Shown here: in pieces, positions 53,424-62,166 of the stretch
Layout: every line of letters begins with the position of its first letter
Numbering within the stretch: position 1 is the stretch's first letter
DNA from: Bacillota bacterium
GTDB taxonomy: Bacteria > Bacillota > Clostridia > DSM-8532
Direction: 5' to 3'
Length of the DNA: 64,000 bases
NCBI GenBank assembly: GCA_023415825.1
Contig: JAEZJF010000016.1
Coordinates: 186,001-250,000 of the forward strand
Translations under genes and position numbers: made by a program
The notes under the pieces: model-generated
What the model saw: only the letters and a program-made list of their open reading frames with translations
Databases searched by the model: none
What the model was told of the DNA's origin: nothing

Positions 53424-53503
53424 AGGCTTGTGGTACGTTCTTGGTAGAGCATACCCCTATACCGGGTCTAGGCTTGTGGTGTGTACCCTTAGATACACAC
53501 CAC
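53424..53503. promoter_or_regulatory. Direct repeat and perfect dyad upstream of ABC exporter
   Basis: The 11-mer AGGCTTGTGGT occurs at 53424-53434 and 53470-53480. The second copy runs into a perfect 10-bp dyad, GTGGTGTGTA at 53476-53485 and TACACACCAC at 53494-53503, which ends five bases before the ribosome site AGGAGG of the ABC gene. It could be an operator for an unlinked regulator or a translation-blocking hairpin. Confidence 0.5.
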
Positions 53504-53519
53504 TAACAGGAGGTTAAGT

Positions 53520-54230
53520 ATGTTAAAGGTTAAAAATTTGTCAAAGAAGTATGAAAAGGTGCTGGCGGTCAACAAGGTTTCATTTGAAGTCAACGCTGGA
53601 GAGATTGGGGTGCTTTTAGGGCCGAATGGTGCTGGAAAAAGTACAACCATCAAGTCCATTGCAGGTCTTCTGCGCTTTGACGGACAGATTACCATTTATG
53701 GTAAAGGGAATAAAAGCGTGGAGGCAAAACGCGTTTTTGGATATGTTCCTGAATCCCCTGCCATTTATGAATCCCTCAACGTCTGGGAGCATTTGGAGTT
53801 TATCGCAAGAGCCTATGGCCTCAAGGATTGGGAGGAGACGGCTAACGCCCTGTTAATCCGCTTTGACATGGACGATAAGAAAACAAAGGTAGGAAAAGAG
53901 CTTTCAAAGGGTATGCAGCAGAAGTTAAGTATTTGCTGCGCTTTACTCATTAAGCCTCAAATGGTTCTTTTTGACGAGCCCATGATAGGCCTTGATCCAA
54001 AAGCCATCAAAGAGCTAAAGGAGATGTTTGTTGAACTGAAGAACTCCGGATGTGCAGTATTAATCAGTACGCACATTATTGATTCTGTCGATGAGGTTTG
54101 GGATAAGGTTCTCATCATGAATAAGGGTGAAATTGTGTTTAACCGTACACGTGCTGAGATGACCGCAAGCGGGGAGTCCTTGGAACATATCTTCTTCTCT
54201 GTTACCGAGAAGGAGGGAGAAAAAGCATGA
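53520..54230 (+). CDS. ABC exporter ATP-binding protein
   Basis: 236 residues. Walker A LLGPNGAGKSTT, signature LSKGMQQKLS, Walker B MVLFDEPMIGLDPKA and the switch ISTHIIDSVDE. Short ABC-2 type ATPase, coupled by an ATGA overlap to the permease gene. Substrate unknown. Confidence 0.92.
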   Translation: MLKVKNLSKKYEKVLAVNKVSFEVNAGEIGVLLGPNGAGKSTTIKSIAGLLRFDGQITIYGKGNKSVEAKRVFGYVPESPAIYESLNVWEHLEFIARAYGLKDWEETANALLIRFDMDDKKTKVGKELSKGMQQKLSICCALLIKPQMVLFDEPMIGLDPKAIKELKEMFVELKNSGCAVLISTHIIDSVDEVWDKVLIMNKGEIVFNRTRAEMTASGESLEHIFFSVTEKEGEKA

Positions 54231-55795
54231 GCTCGTTATTCTATATTATGAAATGTACCCTTAAAAACCTTATTAAAGGGGTTTTTAAGAAGCCCATCAT
54301 ACTCATTGGCTACCTCGTCATTCTTGTGTTTGTTGTGGCCATGATGGTTGGCGCTTTCGTCATGCCCAGCGGTATGGTCCGGAATGCTTCTCCAAAGCTC
54401 TTTTCAGGTATTATGACATTGGTTTTTCTGTTTCTTTACTATACAACCTTGAAGCTCGGTATTGACAAAGGGAGCACTTACTTCCGCATGGCCGATGTAA
54501 ACCTGGTTTTTACAGCGCCCATCAGACCTAATGACGTTCTTCTCTATGCCTTTATCAAGCAAATAGGCGGTACTTTTCTGCTAATCTTTATTGCCATGTT
54601 CCAAATACCTAACCTTAAAAACAACTTTGTTATGGAACCCTATGGCATCCTTGTTCTTATACTTGCGGTCGTTGCTTATGCCCTTTCCTATCCTTTGATC
54701 AGCATGATGATTTATTCTTGGGCTTCAAAGGAAAAAGCAAGGAAAAAGCTCTTGAAAAGAATATTCGATGGGTGTGCTCTTGTCGTTGCCGTTCTCTTTT
54801 TAGTCAATCTTGCCCAAACCCGTAACTTTGGCACCTCCCTGGATATGGTTTTTAATCATCCTGTTTCGCGTTATTTTCCTATTATCGGGTGGACCAGCTC
54901 CATTGCATCATCGGCAGTGACAGGTATTACCACAGAGTTCTGGGTAGGAGCATCAGGCATGATCGTTCTGATAATCGGGGCTTCCGTTGCTCTTTATCGC
55001 ATGAACCTGGATTATTACGAAGATGTGCTGGAAGGTACCGAGTATGTCGAGGCGGCCATGAGAGCCAAGCGCGAAGGAACCAACATGACCTTTAATGTCA
55101 AGGTAAAGGAAAAGGTCAATCAAAGGCTTTCCGGTAATGGCGCCAGTGCTATTTTCTACAAGCACCTTTTGGAAATACGGAAAACAGCATATTTCCTCTT
55201 CTTTGACAGAGTATCCATAACGGTTATGATATCAGCCATCGCTTTTAAATTTATCATGCCCGAAGAGGCAGGCAGCATGGGACTATTTATGATTCTGTGC
55301 TTTAGTGTTTATATGCTTCTGCTTTTCCAAATACAGGGGCGGCTCGGTTCCGAGATGGATAAGCCCTATATTTACCTCATCCCTGCCTCCTCCCATGAAA
55401 AGCTCTTTTATGCCACTTTATCCGAGCATGTAAAAAATTTCTTCGATGGTGTTATCCTCTTTATTACAGCGGGTATCATCTTTAAATCGAGTATTCCGGT
55501 GGTTGTGGCTTGTATTTTAACCTATCTGGCCTTTGGTGCCGTATTTGTTTATACCGATGTTCTAAGCAGAAAACTATTTGGTTGGGTTCATAGCAAAGGC
55601 CTCTTGATCTTTATCAAGGTCATCGCCGCGATCCTTATTCAGATCCCGGGCATTGTTGCGGTTGTGCTTGTAGCCATGGCCACAGAGAGTGAGTTTTTAA
55701 TGATTTGTGCTCTTGGAGGCTGGAGCTTAGTAATGGCCATAACCTTCTTCATCTTTTCAGCCGGCATTCTCAACAATCTCGAATCGGCGGGGTAA
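54227..55795 (+). CDS. ABC exporter permease (large ABC-2 type)
   Basis: 522 residues with about 12 membrane helices, starting IILIGYLVILVFVVAMMVGA; soluble loops of about 60 residues after helix 6. Matches the putative ABC exporter family of clostridia in which one long permease serves the ATPase. Partner of the preceding gene; the GNAT gene follows 3 nt later. Confidence 0.85.
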   Translation: MSSLFYIMKCTLKNLIKGVFKKPIILIGYLVILVFVVAMMVGAFVMPSGMVRNASPKLFSGIMTLVFLFLYYTTLKLGIDKGSTYFRMADVNLVFTAPIRPNDVLLYAFIKQIGGTFLLIFIAMFQIPNLKNNFVMEPYGILVLILAVVAYALSYPLISMMIYSWASKEKARKKLLKRIFDGCALVVAVLFLVNLAQTRNFGTSLDMVFNHPVSRYFPIIGWTSSIASSAVTGITTEFWVGASGMIVLIIGASVALYRMNLDYYEDVLEGTEYVEAAMRAKREGTNMTFNVKVKEKVNQRLSGNGASAIFYKHLLEIRKTAYFLFFDRVSITVMISAIAFKFIMPEEAGSMGLFMILCFSVYMLLLFQIQGRLGSEMDKPYIYLIPASSHEKLFYATLSEHVKNFFDGVILFITAGIIFKSSIPVVVACILTYLAFGAVFVYTDVLSRKLFGWVHSKGLLIFIKVIAAILIQIPGIVAVVLVAMATESEFLMICALGGWSLVMAITFFIFSAGILNNLESAG

Positions 55796-55798
55796 GCT

Positions 55799-56245
55799 AT
55801 GGTGGATATCCGGTTTGCAAAGTACGATGATTTTGAAGGGATAATGGCGCTATATGAGCTGTTAGCACCAGAAGACACCTTACCGGCGGCTGATATTCTC
55901 AGGCCTTTGTGGGATGAAATTGTGCATCAATCCGGTACCTATCGCTATGGGGTTGCCGAGGCAGAAGGTCAATTGGTTTCAACGGCCAATATCGTTATTG
56001 TGCCCAATCTTACTCATAAAGGAAGGCCATATGCTGTCATTGAAAATGTAATAACTCATCCTGTTGCACGACGTAAGGGTTTTGGAAGAGCGGTCATACA
56101 GCTTTTGCTCGACTTTGCCAGGGAGAAAAACTGTTATAAGGTTATGCTCCTTAGCGGAAGTCACCGTAAGGAAGCTCACGTGTTTTACAAAAGCATGGGC
56201 TTTAACGGTGATATCAAGCGCGGATTTACCTTTGACATGAAATAA
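55799..56245 (+). CDS. GNAT-family N-acetyltransferase
   Basis: 148 residues. The acetyl-CoA-binding motif A is VIENVITHPVARRKGFGRAV (R/Q-x-x-G-x-G/A pattern) followed by MLLSGSHRKEAHVFYKSMGF, the motif B region. Substrate cannot be told. It is the last gene of the ABC exporter operon; its end is 13 nt from the convergent peptidase gene. Confidence 0.88.
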   Translation: MVDIRFAKYDDFEGIMALYELLAPEDTLPAADILRPLWDEIVHQSGTYRYGVAEAEGQLVSTANIVIVPNLTHKGRPYAVIENVITHPVARRKGFGRAVIQLLLDFAREKNCYKVMLLSGSHRKEAHVFYKSMGFNGDIKRGFTFDMK

Positions 56246-56258
56246 CGGAGAATGCTTC

Positions 56259-57380
56259 TTACGGAGCTTCGTCATAGAGAATGTCAGAATCCTCAAGGAT
56301 ATAGTTGCAGAGGGCTTCAGAGAGCCTCTCAATTTCATCGACATCCACTTTTTCAGCCACATCGTTGACGGTATGAATAATACCGTCAACTTTACTTTCA
56401 CCTATTGTAACGGCAGGTATGCCCTGATACTCGAAGGAAAGATGATCACTTGCGTAAAAACCGTCCACAGGAACAGTCATAAAATCATAGGCTGCAAGCT
56501 GATCATAAAGTGAATCTATGAAGTTGCCAAATTGAGCTTGGTTGCCTGTGACGATATAAGAATCGCTATCTTTTATACCCACACAATCCAAATTTATGAC
56601 AAATGCTTTGTCATACCGGTTTATAATATCGTCAACAAAATTGCTGCTTCCAATGAGGCCCGGCTCTTCGCCGTCAAAGGCCGCAATAACAATATCTCTG
56701 CTCAATTTTCGGTCTTTGTTGTAATGAGTCAGTTTTTCTGCCGTCTTCAGTAATGCATAGACCCCACCCGCATTGTCCAAAGCAGCCGTCCCATAGTCAA
56801 CCCCATCAAAATGAGCCGACAGGACAAGGCACTCTTTATCATCCTTACCCGATATAAAGCCTACGATATTATGTCCGTCAGGCGCTTGCTTTCCAGTTTC
56901 CAAGACTTTGGAGGTCTCAGTCCCCGAAGCCTGGTAAAAGTAGACGGGGTTTCTAAACTCTTCATGATAAGGCTCAAGACCCAAATCCGAATAAAGGTCG
57001 ATAATTATTTCCTGAGCAGCCCTGCCACCATCGGTGCCAATGACTCGTCCCTTTAAATCAGGTGATGTAAGATCCGTAAATACTTCCTGGGTGACAATAC
57101 TTCTTTTTGCGTTACCCGAATTATCCTTATTATGGGGGGCCGGAGTGTCAGTCGGAGTATCAACAGGAGCCTCCGGAGTAGGAGGAATGGTGTTCTCTGG
57201 CCGTGAGGTAAAGGCACTGACTTCCGGGCTTGGTGAAGATGGAGTATTCTGGCTGGCAGAACTCGTTGGGACCTGCTGATAGAGGGGTGGATCGTACCTT
57301 TTACTACAGCCACTCAAGCCGGGCAGGGCGGATAATAAAATCAGGAGGGTAAAGAAGACTGAATAAACTTTGTTAATCAT
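56259..57380 (-). CDS. M28-family metallopeptidase lipoprotein
   Basis: 373 residues. Lipoprotein signal peptide with lipobox LSGC, then a 70-residue Pro/Ser/Thr linker and an M28 zinc aminopeptidase domain: SAHFDGVDYGTAALDNAGGV (zinc ligands H and D), AFDGEEPGLIGSSNF (catalytic and bridging Glu) and FYASDHLSFEYQGIPAV (last His). Anchored outside the membrane, it should release amino acids from peptides. A Fur-type box lies 27 bp upstream of the start. Confidence 0.9.
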   Translation of the reverse strand: MINKVYSVFFTLLILLSALPGLSGCSKRYDPPLYQQVPTSSASQNTPSSPSPEVSAFTSRPENTIPPTPEAPVDTPTDTPAPHNKDNSGNAKRSIVTQEVFTDLTSPDLKGRVIGTDGGRAAQEIIIDLYSDLGLEPYHEEFRNPVYFYQASGTETSKVLETGKQAPDGHNIVGFISGKDDKECLVLSAHFDGVDYGTAALDNAGGVYALLKTAEKLTHYNKDRKLSRDIVIAAFDGEEPGLIGSSNFVDDIINRYDKAFVINLDCVGIKDSDSYIVTGNQAQFGNFIDSLYDQLAAYDFMTVPVDGFYASDHLSFEYQGIPAVTIGESKVDGIIHTVNDVAEKVDVDEIERLSEALCNYILEDSDILYDEAP

Positions 57381-57406
57381 AGTTTTTTATCCTCTTCCCA
57401 GGAAAA

Positions 57407-57421
57407 TGATATTGAGAATCA
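57407..57421. promoter_or_regulatory. Fur-family box upstream of the M28 peptidase
   Basis: TGATATT-G-AGAATCA fits the 7-1-7 Fur/PerR-type inverted repeat (TGATAAT-N-ATTATCA) at 11 of 14 defined positions. It lies in the leader or promoter region of the minus-strand peptidase gene. Confidence 0.4.
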
Positions 57422-57640
57422 TTAAGCTGATTGTAGCATTTTATGTCAAAATATACTATGTGGTTTTTCAAAAGATCATACCTACAGAAAAAAGTTTCCG
57501 TGGTCCTTACCACAAAATCCAAGGGCGGCATGGACTCCAATTGGATGATGGTTGATAATAACATAATGTTGTGATTTAAATCTTAAATTCTTGTTGTTTT
57601 ATAACATTTTGAGTATAATATGATTAAGGAGGTGTTTAAT

Positions 57641-58423
57641 GTGCCCAACGAACGCAGAGCACGCATCCGTGAATATATTGAATCACATGGCGAGGCGAGT
57701 ATGGAGGAATTGGCTGAACTGTGTTCCGGATGTTCTTCCATGACCCTTTGGCGCGACTTAAAAAAGTTGGAGGATGAAGGTGCTATTCGAAGAAAACGAA
57801 ATGGCGCTATTGCCATGCGTCTGGTCCAGACTGAAGGAGAAGGCATTTATGCACAGCGTGCATTGGCTAACCAACAGGCCAAGAATGAAATTGCCGGCCT
57901 GGCACTGGAATATGTTCAATCCGGACATTCGGTATTTCTTGATGCAGGCAGCACCACCATGGCATTGGTCAAACAATTGCCGGATAGATATTATAACATT
58001 TTGACAAGCGGAACCAACATCTCTTCGGAGCTTTCTCAACGAAGCAAATGTACAGTATCCATTGTAGGCGGGCAGGTCAATGGTAATACGCTCTCCTGCT
58101 CAGGCCCCCAAGCAGAAGTGTTCATAGACGGTGTGAATATCGACATAGCAATAATGGCAACATCAGGATACTCATTGAATAATGGCTTTACCAGCGGCTC
58201 CTTTAGTGAGCATCAGCTTAAGCGAAAGGTCATCAAAAAAGCCAAACGTGTGGTTATGCTCATGGATCACTCCAAAATAGATCACAGTATGCCGTATACC
58301 TTTGCAACCCTACAGGATATCGATGTATTGATATCCGATGCCCCGCTGCCCCCCGAAATCAGGGCAGAAGCAGAACGCTGTGGTGTTTTGGTCAGTACAG
58401 GTGATAGGCTTATACAGGAGTAG
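57641..58423 (+). CDS. DeoR-family transcriptional regulator
   Basis: 260 residues from GTG 57641, eight bases after AAGGAGGTG; an ATG at 57620 lies before that site. N-terminal DeoR helix-turn-helix (SMEELAELCSGCSSMTLWRD, then LKKLEDEGAIRRKRNGAI) and a C-terminal sugar-phosphate-sensing DeoRC domain (VFLDAGSTTMALVKQLPD, DHSKIDHSM). The usual ligands are phosphorylated sugars. Candidate targets are the convergent sialidase-like gene, with a palindrome in its -10, or the solute-binding protein beyond it. Confidence 0.92.
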   Translation: MPNERRARIREYIESHGEASMEELAELCSGCSSMTLWRDLKKLEDEGAIRRKRNGAIAMRLVQTEGEGIYAQRALANQQAKNEIAGLALEYVQSGHSVFLDAGSTTMALVKQLPDRYYNILTSGTNISSELSQRSKCTVSIVGGQVNGNTLSCSGPQAEVFIDGVNIDIAIMATSGYSLNNGFTSGSFSEHQLKRKVIKKAKRVVMLMDHSKIDHSMPYTFATLQDIDVLISDAPLPPEIRAEAERCGVLVSTGDRLIQE

Positions 58424-58428
58424 TGCAT

Positions 58429-58462
58429 AAAAAAATTCAGAGGTTATCCTCTGAATTTTTTT
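58429..58462. terminator. Bidirectional terminator between deoR-type and BNR genes
   Basis: Fifteen-bp perfect stem: AAAAAAATTCAGAGG (58429-58443), TTAT loop, CCTCTGAATTTTTTT (58448-58462). Works for both converging transcripts. Confidence 0.88.
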
Positions 58463-58481
58463 ATGTCGATTTTATTGTATT

Positions 58482-59585
58482 CTAAAGCTCAATTCTGGTA
58501 GCAAGGGTTTTACACTGCCCCTGTTCTTCACACCAATGGCTCATCATGATGGCGCCATCTGACATTTTTATGGCGCTGGGCTGCCCAAATTTGAGAAATG
58601 AGAATATTTCCGCCATGCGTGTGTTCTTAACCATGGGAACAGCGGGCTCCCAGATGAGAAGCTCATCCTGTATATCCCATTCACCGCGGGAAAGGTCTAC
58701 AAGGTAGCCATATATTCCGGGGTGCTGAGTATCTCTTCTCACCGCATGCAGAGCTAGCAGCTTTTCACCACCTAAGGCGCAAACGCTTGAGGCTTGTCCT
58801 CCAATACCAGTACTTTTAGGCTCTGAAAAGGTCCTTGCATCATCGTAGGAGATGGTGTAATGGTTCTTAAGACGCTCGCCGGTCCTTGTATTCTCGTTCC
58901 ATCCGATTACCACCACAGCGCCTGAATCCAACTGGCAGAGACGCTGCTCATAGCAAGTAATGTCACTGTCCTCAAAGGCCATGCATAGGGTGTCATCCGA
59001 CCAGTGCTGTCCTTCATCATCAGATCGTAGTATCCTGCCGCAATTTCGTCCCGTTTTTGTGCCATCCCAGGCGCTAAAGCCTGTTATGGGTGTTACCCAT
59101 GCACCACTTTTTAAAACGGAGAGGGGTGCAGAGGCTTCTACATGGGGTCCCCAGCTGCAGTCAATGGTTCGCCATTGAGACCAGGTCCTGCCGTCATCCT
59201 CTGAGTAAGAGATAAAGATCATATTCTCTAGTAGTCCGCCTGTTTCAGGGTTGCCTATGGGAAGGTCGGGATCTGTGCGGTCGAAAGCATATCCCAGAGC
59301 CGCAAGACGCCCATCCCCAAGTCTTGTTGCCTTGCAGGTGTCACTGAAAACCACCTGGCAGGGGCTTTTCTTAAACATCTTTTCGGGCTTGCCGAATGTG
59401 CACCCGCCGTCATGACTTCGTGATATATAGCTTGTGCCGTCTATACTTTCAAAGGCCTCGCTGATGGAATGGCACGCCAATAATGTACCATTCACTGTTT
59501 CGCACATATTGGGAAACAAACTATGACGGCTTCGCAATTGAGGCAGCGGGTTTTCATAAATGACAGACTGACTGACGACTTTCAT
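58482..59585 (-). CDS. BNR-repeat sialidase-like protein
   Basis: 367 residues without a signal peptide. Several Asp-box repeats of a six-bladed propeller are visible: SRSHDGGCTFGKP, SEDDGRTWSQW, SDDEGQHWSDD and SYDDARTFSEP. Bacterial members with this layout are annotated as exo-sialidases or as unnamed glycoside hydrolases/lyases; the arginine triad of true sialidases is not obvious, so the activity is uncertain. A cytoplasmic location suggests action on an imported oligosaccharide. GAGGAT ribosome site; strong promoter upstream. Confidence 0.8.
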   Translation of the reverse strand: MKVVSQSVIYENPLPQLRSRHSLFPNMCETVNGTLLACHSISEAFESIDGTSYISRSHDGGCTFGKPEKMFKKSPCQVVFSDTCKATRLGDGRLAALGYAFDRTDPDLPIGNPETGGLLENMIFISYSEDDGRTWSQWRTIDCSWGPHVEASAPLSVLKSGAWVTPITGFSAWDGTKTGRNCGRILRSDDEGQHWSDDTLCMAFEDSDITCYEQRLCQLDSGAVVVIGWNENTRTGERLKNHYTISYDDARTFSEPKSTGIGGQASSVCALGGEKLLALHAVRRDTQHPGIYGYLVDLSRGEWDIQDELLIWEPAVPMVKNTRMAEIFSFLKFGQPSAIKMSDGAIMMSHWCEEQGQCKTLATRIEL

Positions 59586-59638
59586 ATAAAAATCCTCACA
59601 TTCCGGTAAAGAAATTACCTTTTTTATTGCCTAGCAGC

Positions 59639-59668
59639 AGTATACTGTATAGGATAACGGCATGTCAA
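59639..59668 (-). promoter_or_regulatory. Promoter of the BNR gene with palindromic -10
   Basis: On the minus strand TTGACA (plus 59663-59668) and TATACT (plus 59639-59644) are 18 bp apart. The -10 lies in the perfect palindrome CAGTATACTG (59638-59647), a plausible repressor site. A further dyad GGTAA-AGAAA-TTACC lies in the leader near 59615. Confidence 0.65.
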
Positions 59669-59909
59669 ATAATACGGAATCAAATCCTTTCGATAGGAGC
59701 TTAATTATTTTTATAAGTATTTCCACATAACTTACGACAACCTATATTCCTGGTATTTATTATGTAATGTCGATATTGTCATAATTTATTATACTATTAT
59801 TATAATAGGCACGTTTTATATTATAAACATGTTCATTTACAAGAACAAAATAAAATACTTTCGTTTTCGTACTATTATGAAAAACTTTTGCAAGAACATA
59901 CTATTCATA

Positions 59910-59938
59910 TTGACATTTCTCAGTAAATAAAATATTAT
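59910..59938 (+). promoter_or_regulatory. Promoter in the long leader before the solute-binding protein
   Basis: TTGACA at 59910-59915 and TATTAT at 59933-59938, 17-bp spacer. If it drives the binding-protein gene, the leader is about 350 nt; it also sits directly before a 58-codon frame. Confidence 0.55.
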
Positions 59939-59944
59939 AATACT

Positions 59945-60121
59945 ATGACAAATAATCCGCTGATGAAGGATAAGAATTTGTGGGAGATTAACAAAACAAA
60001 AGCTATTAACTTCTCATTAGAAAGACTTTTTCATTACAAAGCGGGAGTGACCAAAATTGACGGAATGCATCGAGACTTTATACATATCAAAGGTTCATTA
60101 TGCTTTGATTCTAAACCGTAG
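59945..60121 (+). CDS. Possible 58-residue protein, unrecognised
   Basis: ATG 59945 opens a 58-codon frame (MTNNPLMKDKNLWEINKTKA at the start, ending CFDSKP) with TAG at 60119-60121. It begins only a few bases after a good promoter -10, so it would be leaderless, and it has no ribosome site. The composition is coding-like but could be chance in AT-rich DNA, or the remains of a longer gene. The rest of the gap (60122-60300) shows only a small TTGCTA-AAAA-TAGCAA hairpin at 60246-60261. Confidence 0.25.
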   Translation: MTNNPLMKDKNLWEINKTKAINFSLERLFHYKAGVTKIDGMHRDFIHIKGSLCFDSKP

Positions 60122-60300
60122 TCATACGGACTTGTAAAAGATGCCTTTTCTTTATTTTTGGTCAATGCTTATTCATAAATTATAATTTCGTCCACCCTCA
60201 ATATCCCAAAACCATGCATGACATGGTCCTATATGGTATATTTAGTTGCTAAAAATAGCAATGAAATATAAAATCCACTATATTAAAAGGAGGATAATCC

Positions 60301-62013
60301 ATGAAGAAACGTATTTTATCGTTGTTGCTTGCTGCCACCATGTTATTGGGTATGCTTGCTGGATGCGGCCAGGAAGCAGCAAAGCCAACACCAACTCCTG
60401 ACATTCAGAGCCAAACTCCTACACCTTCCGGTGAACCTACAGGGGATAAAGGCATAGGTCCTGACATGCTTCTCCTTCCCACAATGGAAAACATGGGCGA
60501 CAAGTGGCCCGGTTCCTGGGATAACTACGGCCTCTTAGGCAGAATGATGATTTTCTCACGTCTCCTCCGACTTGATTCAGATTTGAATCCTGTTTACGGC
60601 GATCTGGCAGAGAAATGGGAAGTTAAAAATGACGGTTTACAGTATGTCTTTACTCTCAAAGAGGGCGTAAAATGGCATGACGGTAAAGATTTCTCAGCTG
60701 ATGACGTTGCATTCTCCATAAAGACTGCTTTAAAGGCAGCTCAGGTTAATGGCGTTATCAAGAGCGCTCTTAGCAACATAAAGGGTGCCAAAGAGTACAT
60801 GGAAGATAAGTCAAAGACTCCTACTGCTGATATTGAAGGCATCAAGATCGATAAAAATGTTTTGACCATCGATATGGCTAAGCCTACCGGTACCTTCCTT
60901 TTGGCAATGGCTCAGTTCAACATCTTCCCCCGCCATAAGATTGAAGGTCTTGATCCATTGACCATGAACACCTCTACCTTCTATGATTGGCCTATTGGAA
61001 CAGGTCCCTACAAGATCAAGGAATTCGTAGCCAACGACTATGCTTTACTTGAAATTAATGAAGACTACTTTGGTGAAAAGCCCCAAATCAAGCAAGTTAA
61101 GCTGACTCAGATGACACAGGCTGACTATGCTACACGTGCTTTGGCCGATGAAATCGACTTCTTTGCAACCAATGACCTTGCAACAGCTCAGGCAGCCCTA
61201 AAGAACCCTAACTACGAAGCTTTCTACACCGATATCTATTTTGTAAGATATCTGCAGTGGAACAGCAAGGGCCCCAAAGGCGACGGTAAAGATCCCTTCA
61301 AGGATATCCGTGCAAGACGTGCTATTGGACACGCTATTGACAGACAGGCTCTTATTGACAATCTGATGCCCAACCAGGCTAGCCTTACAAACAGCAAGGT
61401 TCCTGCATCCTTACCTTATGCCAATAAGGACGTTTACGATCTCAAGTATGATCCTACATTAGCTAAGAAGCTCCTTGACGAGGTTGGCTTCGATTACAGC
61501 CAGACTGTTAAGTTTGCAGCTTACTATGCCGACCAAGGTACTGCTGACCTTATGGATGCCATTGTTGCTTACCTTTCTGACATTGGTGTTAAGGCCGAGT
61601 GGACCCTGCTTACCGGTGACCTTACTTCCCAGATCTGGGACGTAAGAGACTACAACTTCATTTATGCAGGCCTTTCCGCTATGGCACCCGAAGAAGCCTA
61701 CAATCTTTGGTATAATCCTTCTCTCCAGACCTCTATGTATGGAAAAGTTTATCCCGGTGACTTCACAGGCTTAGACAAGCTGCTTGAAGAGCTGTGGGTA
61801 ACAGTTGATCCCGCCAAACGCGTTGAGGTTCTCAAAGAGATCCAGAAGGTTGAGACTGAGCAAATGCTCTGGAATATCCCGATGTTCGCTCTGAAGAACA
61901 TTCAGGTATTCAATACCGCAAGAGTTAATCTTCCTTCCGAACTCAAGCTCTCCAACGAGTGGTCCAACTATGAGCGCTACATCCAGAAGTGGACACTTAA
62001 TCCCGCTAAATAA
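60301..62013 (+). CDS. Family-5 solute-binding lipoprotein (oligosaccharide/peptide ABC importer)
   Basis: 570 residues. Lipoprotein signal (LLGMLAGCGQ), a Thr/Pro linker, then an SBP_bac_5 (DppA/OppA) fold with KWEVKNDGLQYVFTLKEGVK, WHDGKDFSADDVAFSIK and RARRAIGHAIDRQALIDN. AAAGGAGG ribosome site and codon choice biased to a few codons suggest high expression. No permease or ATPase gene follows; a terminator comes directly after, so it works with a transporter encoded elsewhere. Family-5 proteins bind peptides, nickel or, in clostridia and Thermotogae, plant oligosaccharides. Confidence 0.93.
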   Translation: MKKRILSLLLAATMLLGMLAGCGQEAAKPTPTPDIQSQTPTPSGEPTGDKGIGPDMLLLPTMENMGDKWPGSWDNYGLLGRMMIFSRLLRLDSDLNPVYGDLAEKWEVKNDGLQYVFTLKEGVKWHDGKDFSADDVAFSIKTALKAAQVNGVIKSALSNIKGAKEYMEDKSKTPTADIEGIKIDKNVLTIDMAKPTGTFLLAMAQFNIFPRHKIEGLDPLTMNTSTFYDWPIGTGPYKIKEFVANDYALLEINEDYFGEKPQIKQVKLTQMTQADYATRALADEIDFFATNDLATAQAALKNPNYEAFYTDIYFVRYLQWNSKGPKGDGKDPFKDIRARRAIGHAIDRQALIDNLMPNQASLTNSKVPASLPYANKDVYDLKYDPTLAKKLLDEVGFDYSQTVKFAAYYADQGTADLMDAIVAYLSDIGVKAEWTLLTGDLTSQIWDVRDYNFIYAGLSAMAPEEAYNLWYNPSLQTSMYGKVYPGDFTGLDKLLEELWVTVDPAKRVEVLKEIQKVETEQMLWNIPMFALKNIQVFNTARVNLPSELKLSNEWSNYERYIQKWTLNPAK

Positions 62014-62038
62014 TATCTGACATCTTAGCAGACATAAG

Positions 62039-62070
62039 AAATCTCGGGGGCATTCGCTCCCGAGATTTTT
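62039..62070 (+). terminator. Terminator after the family-5 binding protein
   Basis: AAATCTCGGG (62039-62048) pairs with CCCGAGATTT (62059-62068), ending in five T. Confidence 0.88.
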
Positions 62071-62115
62071 GTATCTAGTTCGCCCAGCATAGGCGTAGCA
62101 TACGACAAAAGAGAA

Positions 62116-62145
62116 GACGGTTCGTGCATTTTTGCATGAACCGTC
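62116..62145 (-). terminator. Terminator of the FAD-oxidoreductase gene
   Basis: GACGGTTCGTGCA (62116-62128) and TGCATGAACCGTC (62133-62145) form a 13-bp stem with one G-T wobble and a 4-nt loop. On the minus strand a T-rich tail (TTCTCTTTTG) follows, consistent with termination of that gene. Confidence 0.7.
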
Positions 62146-62166
62146 CTCTCTTTGTTCTAAGTGCCC

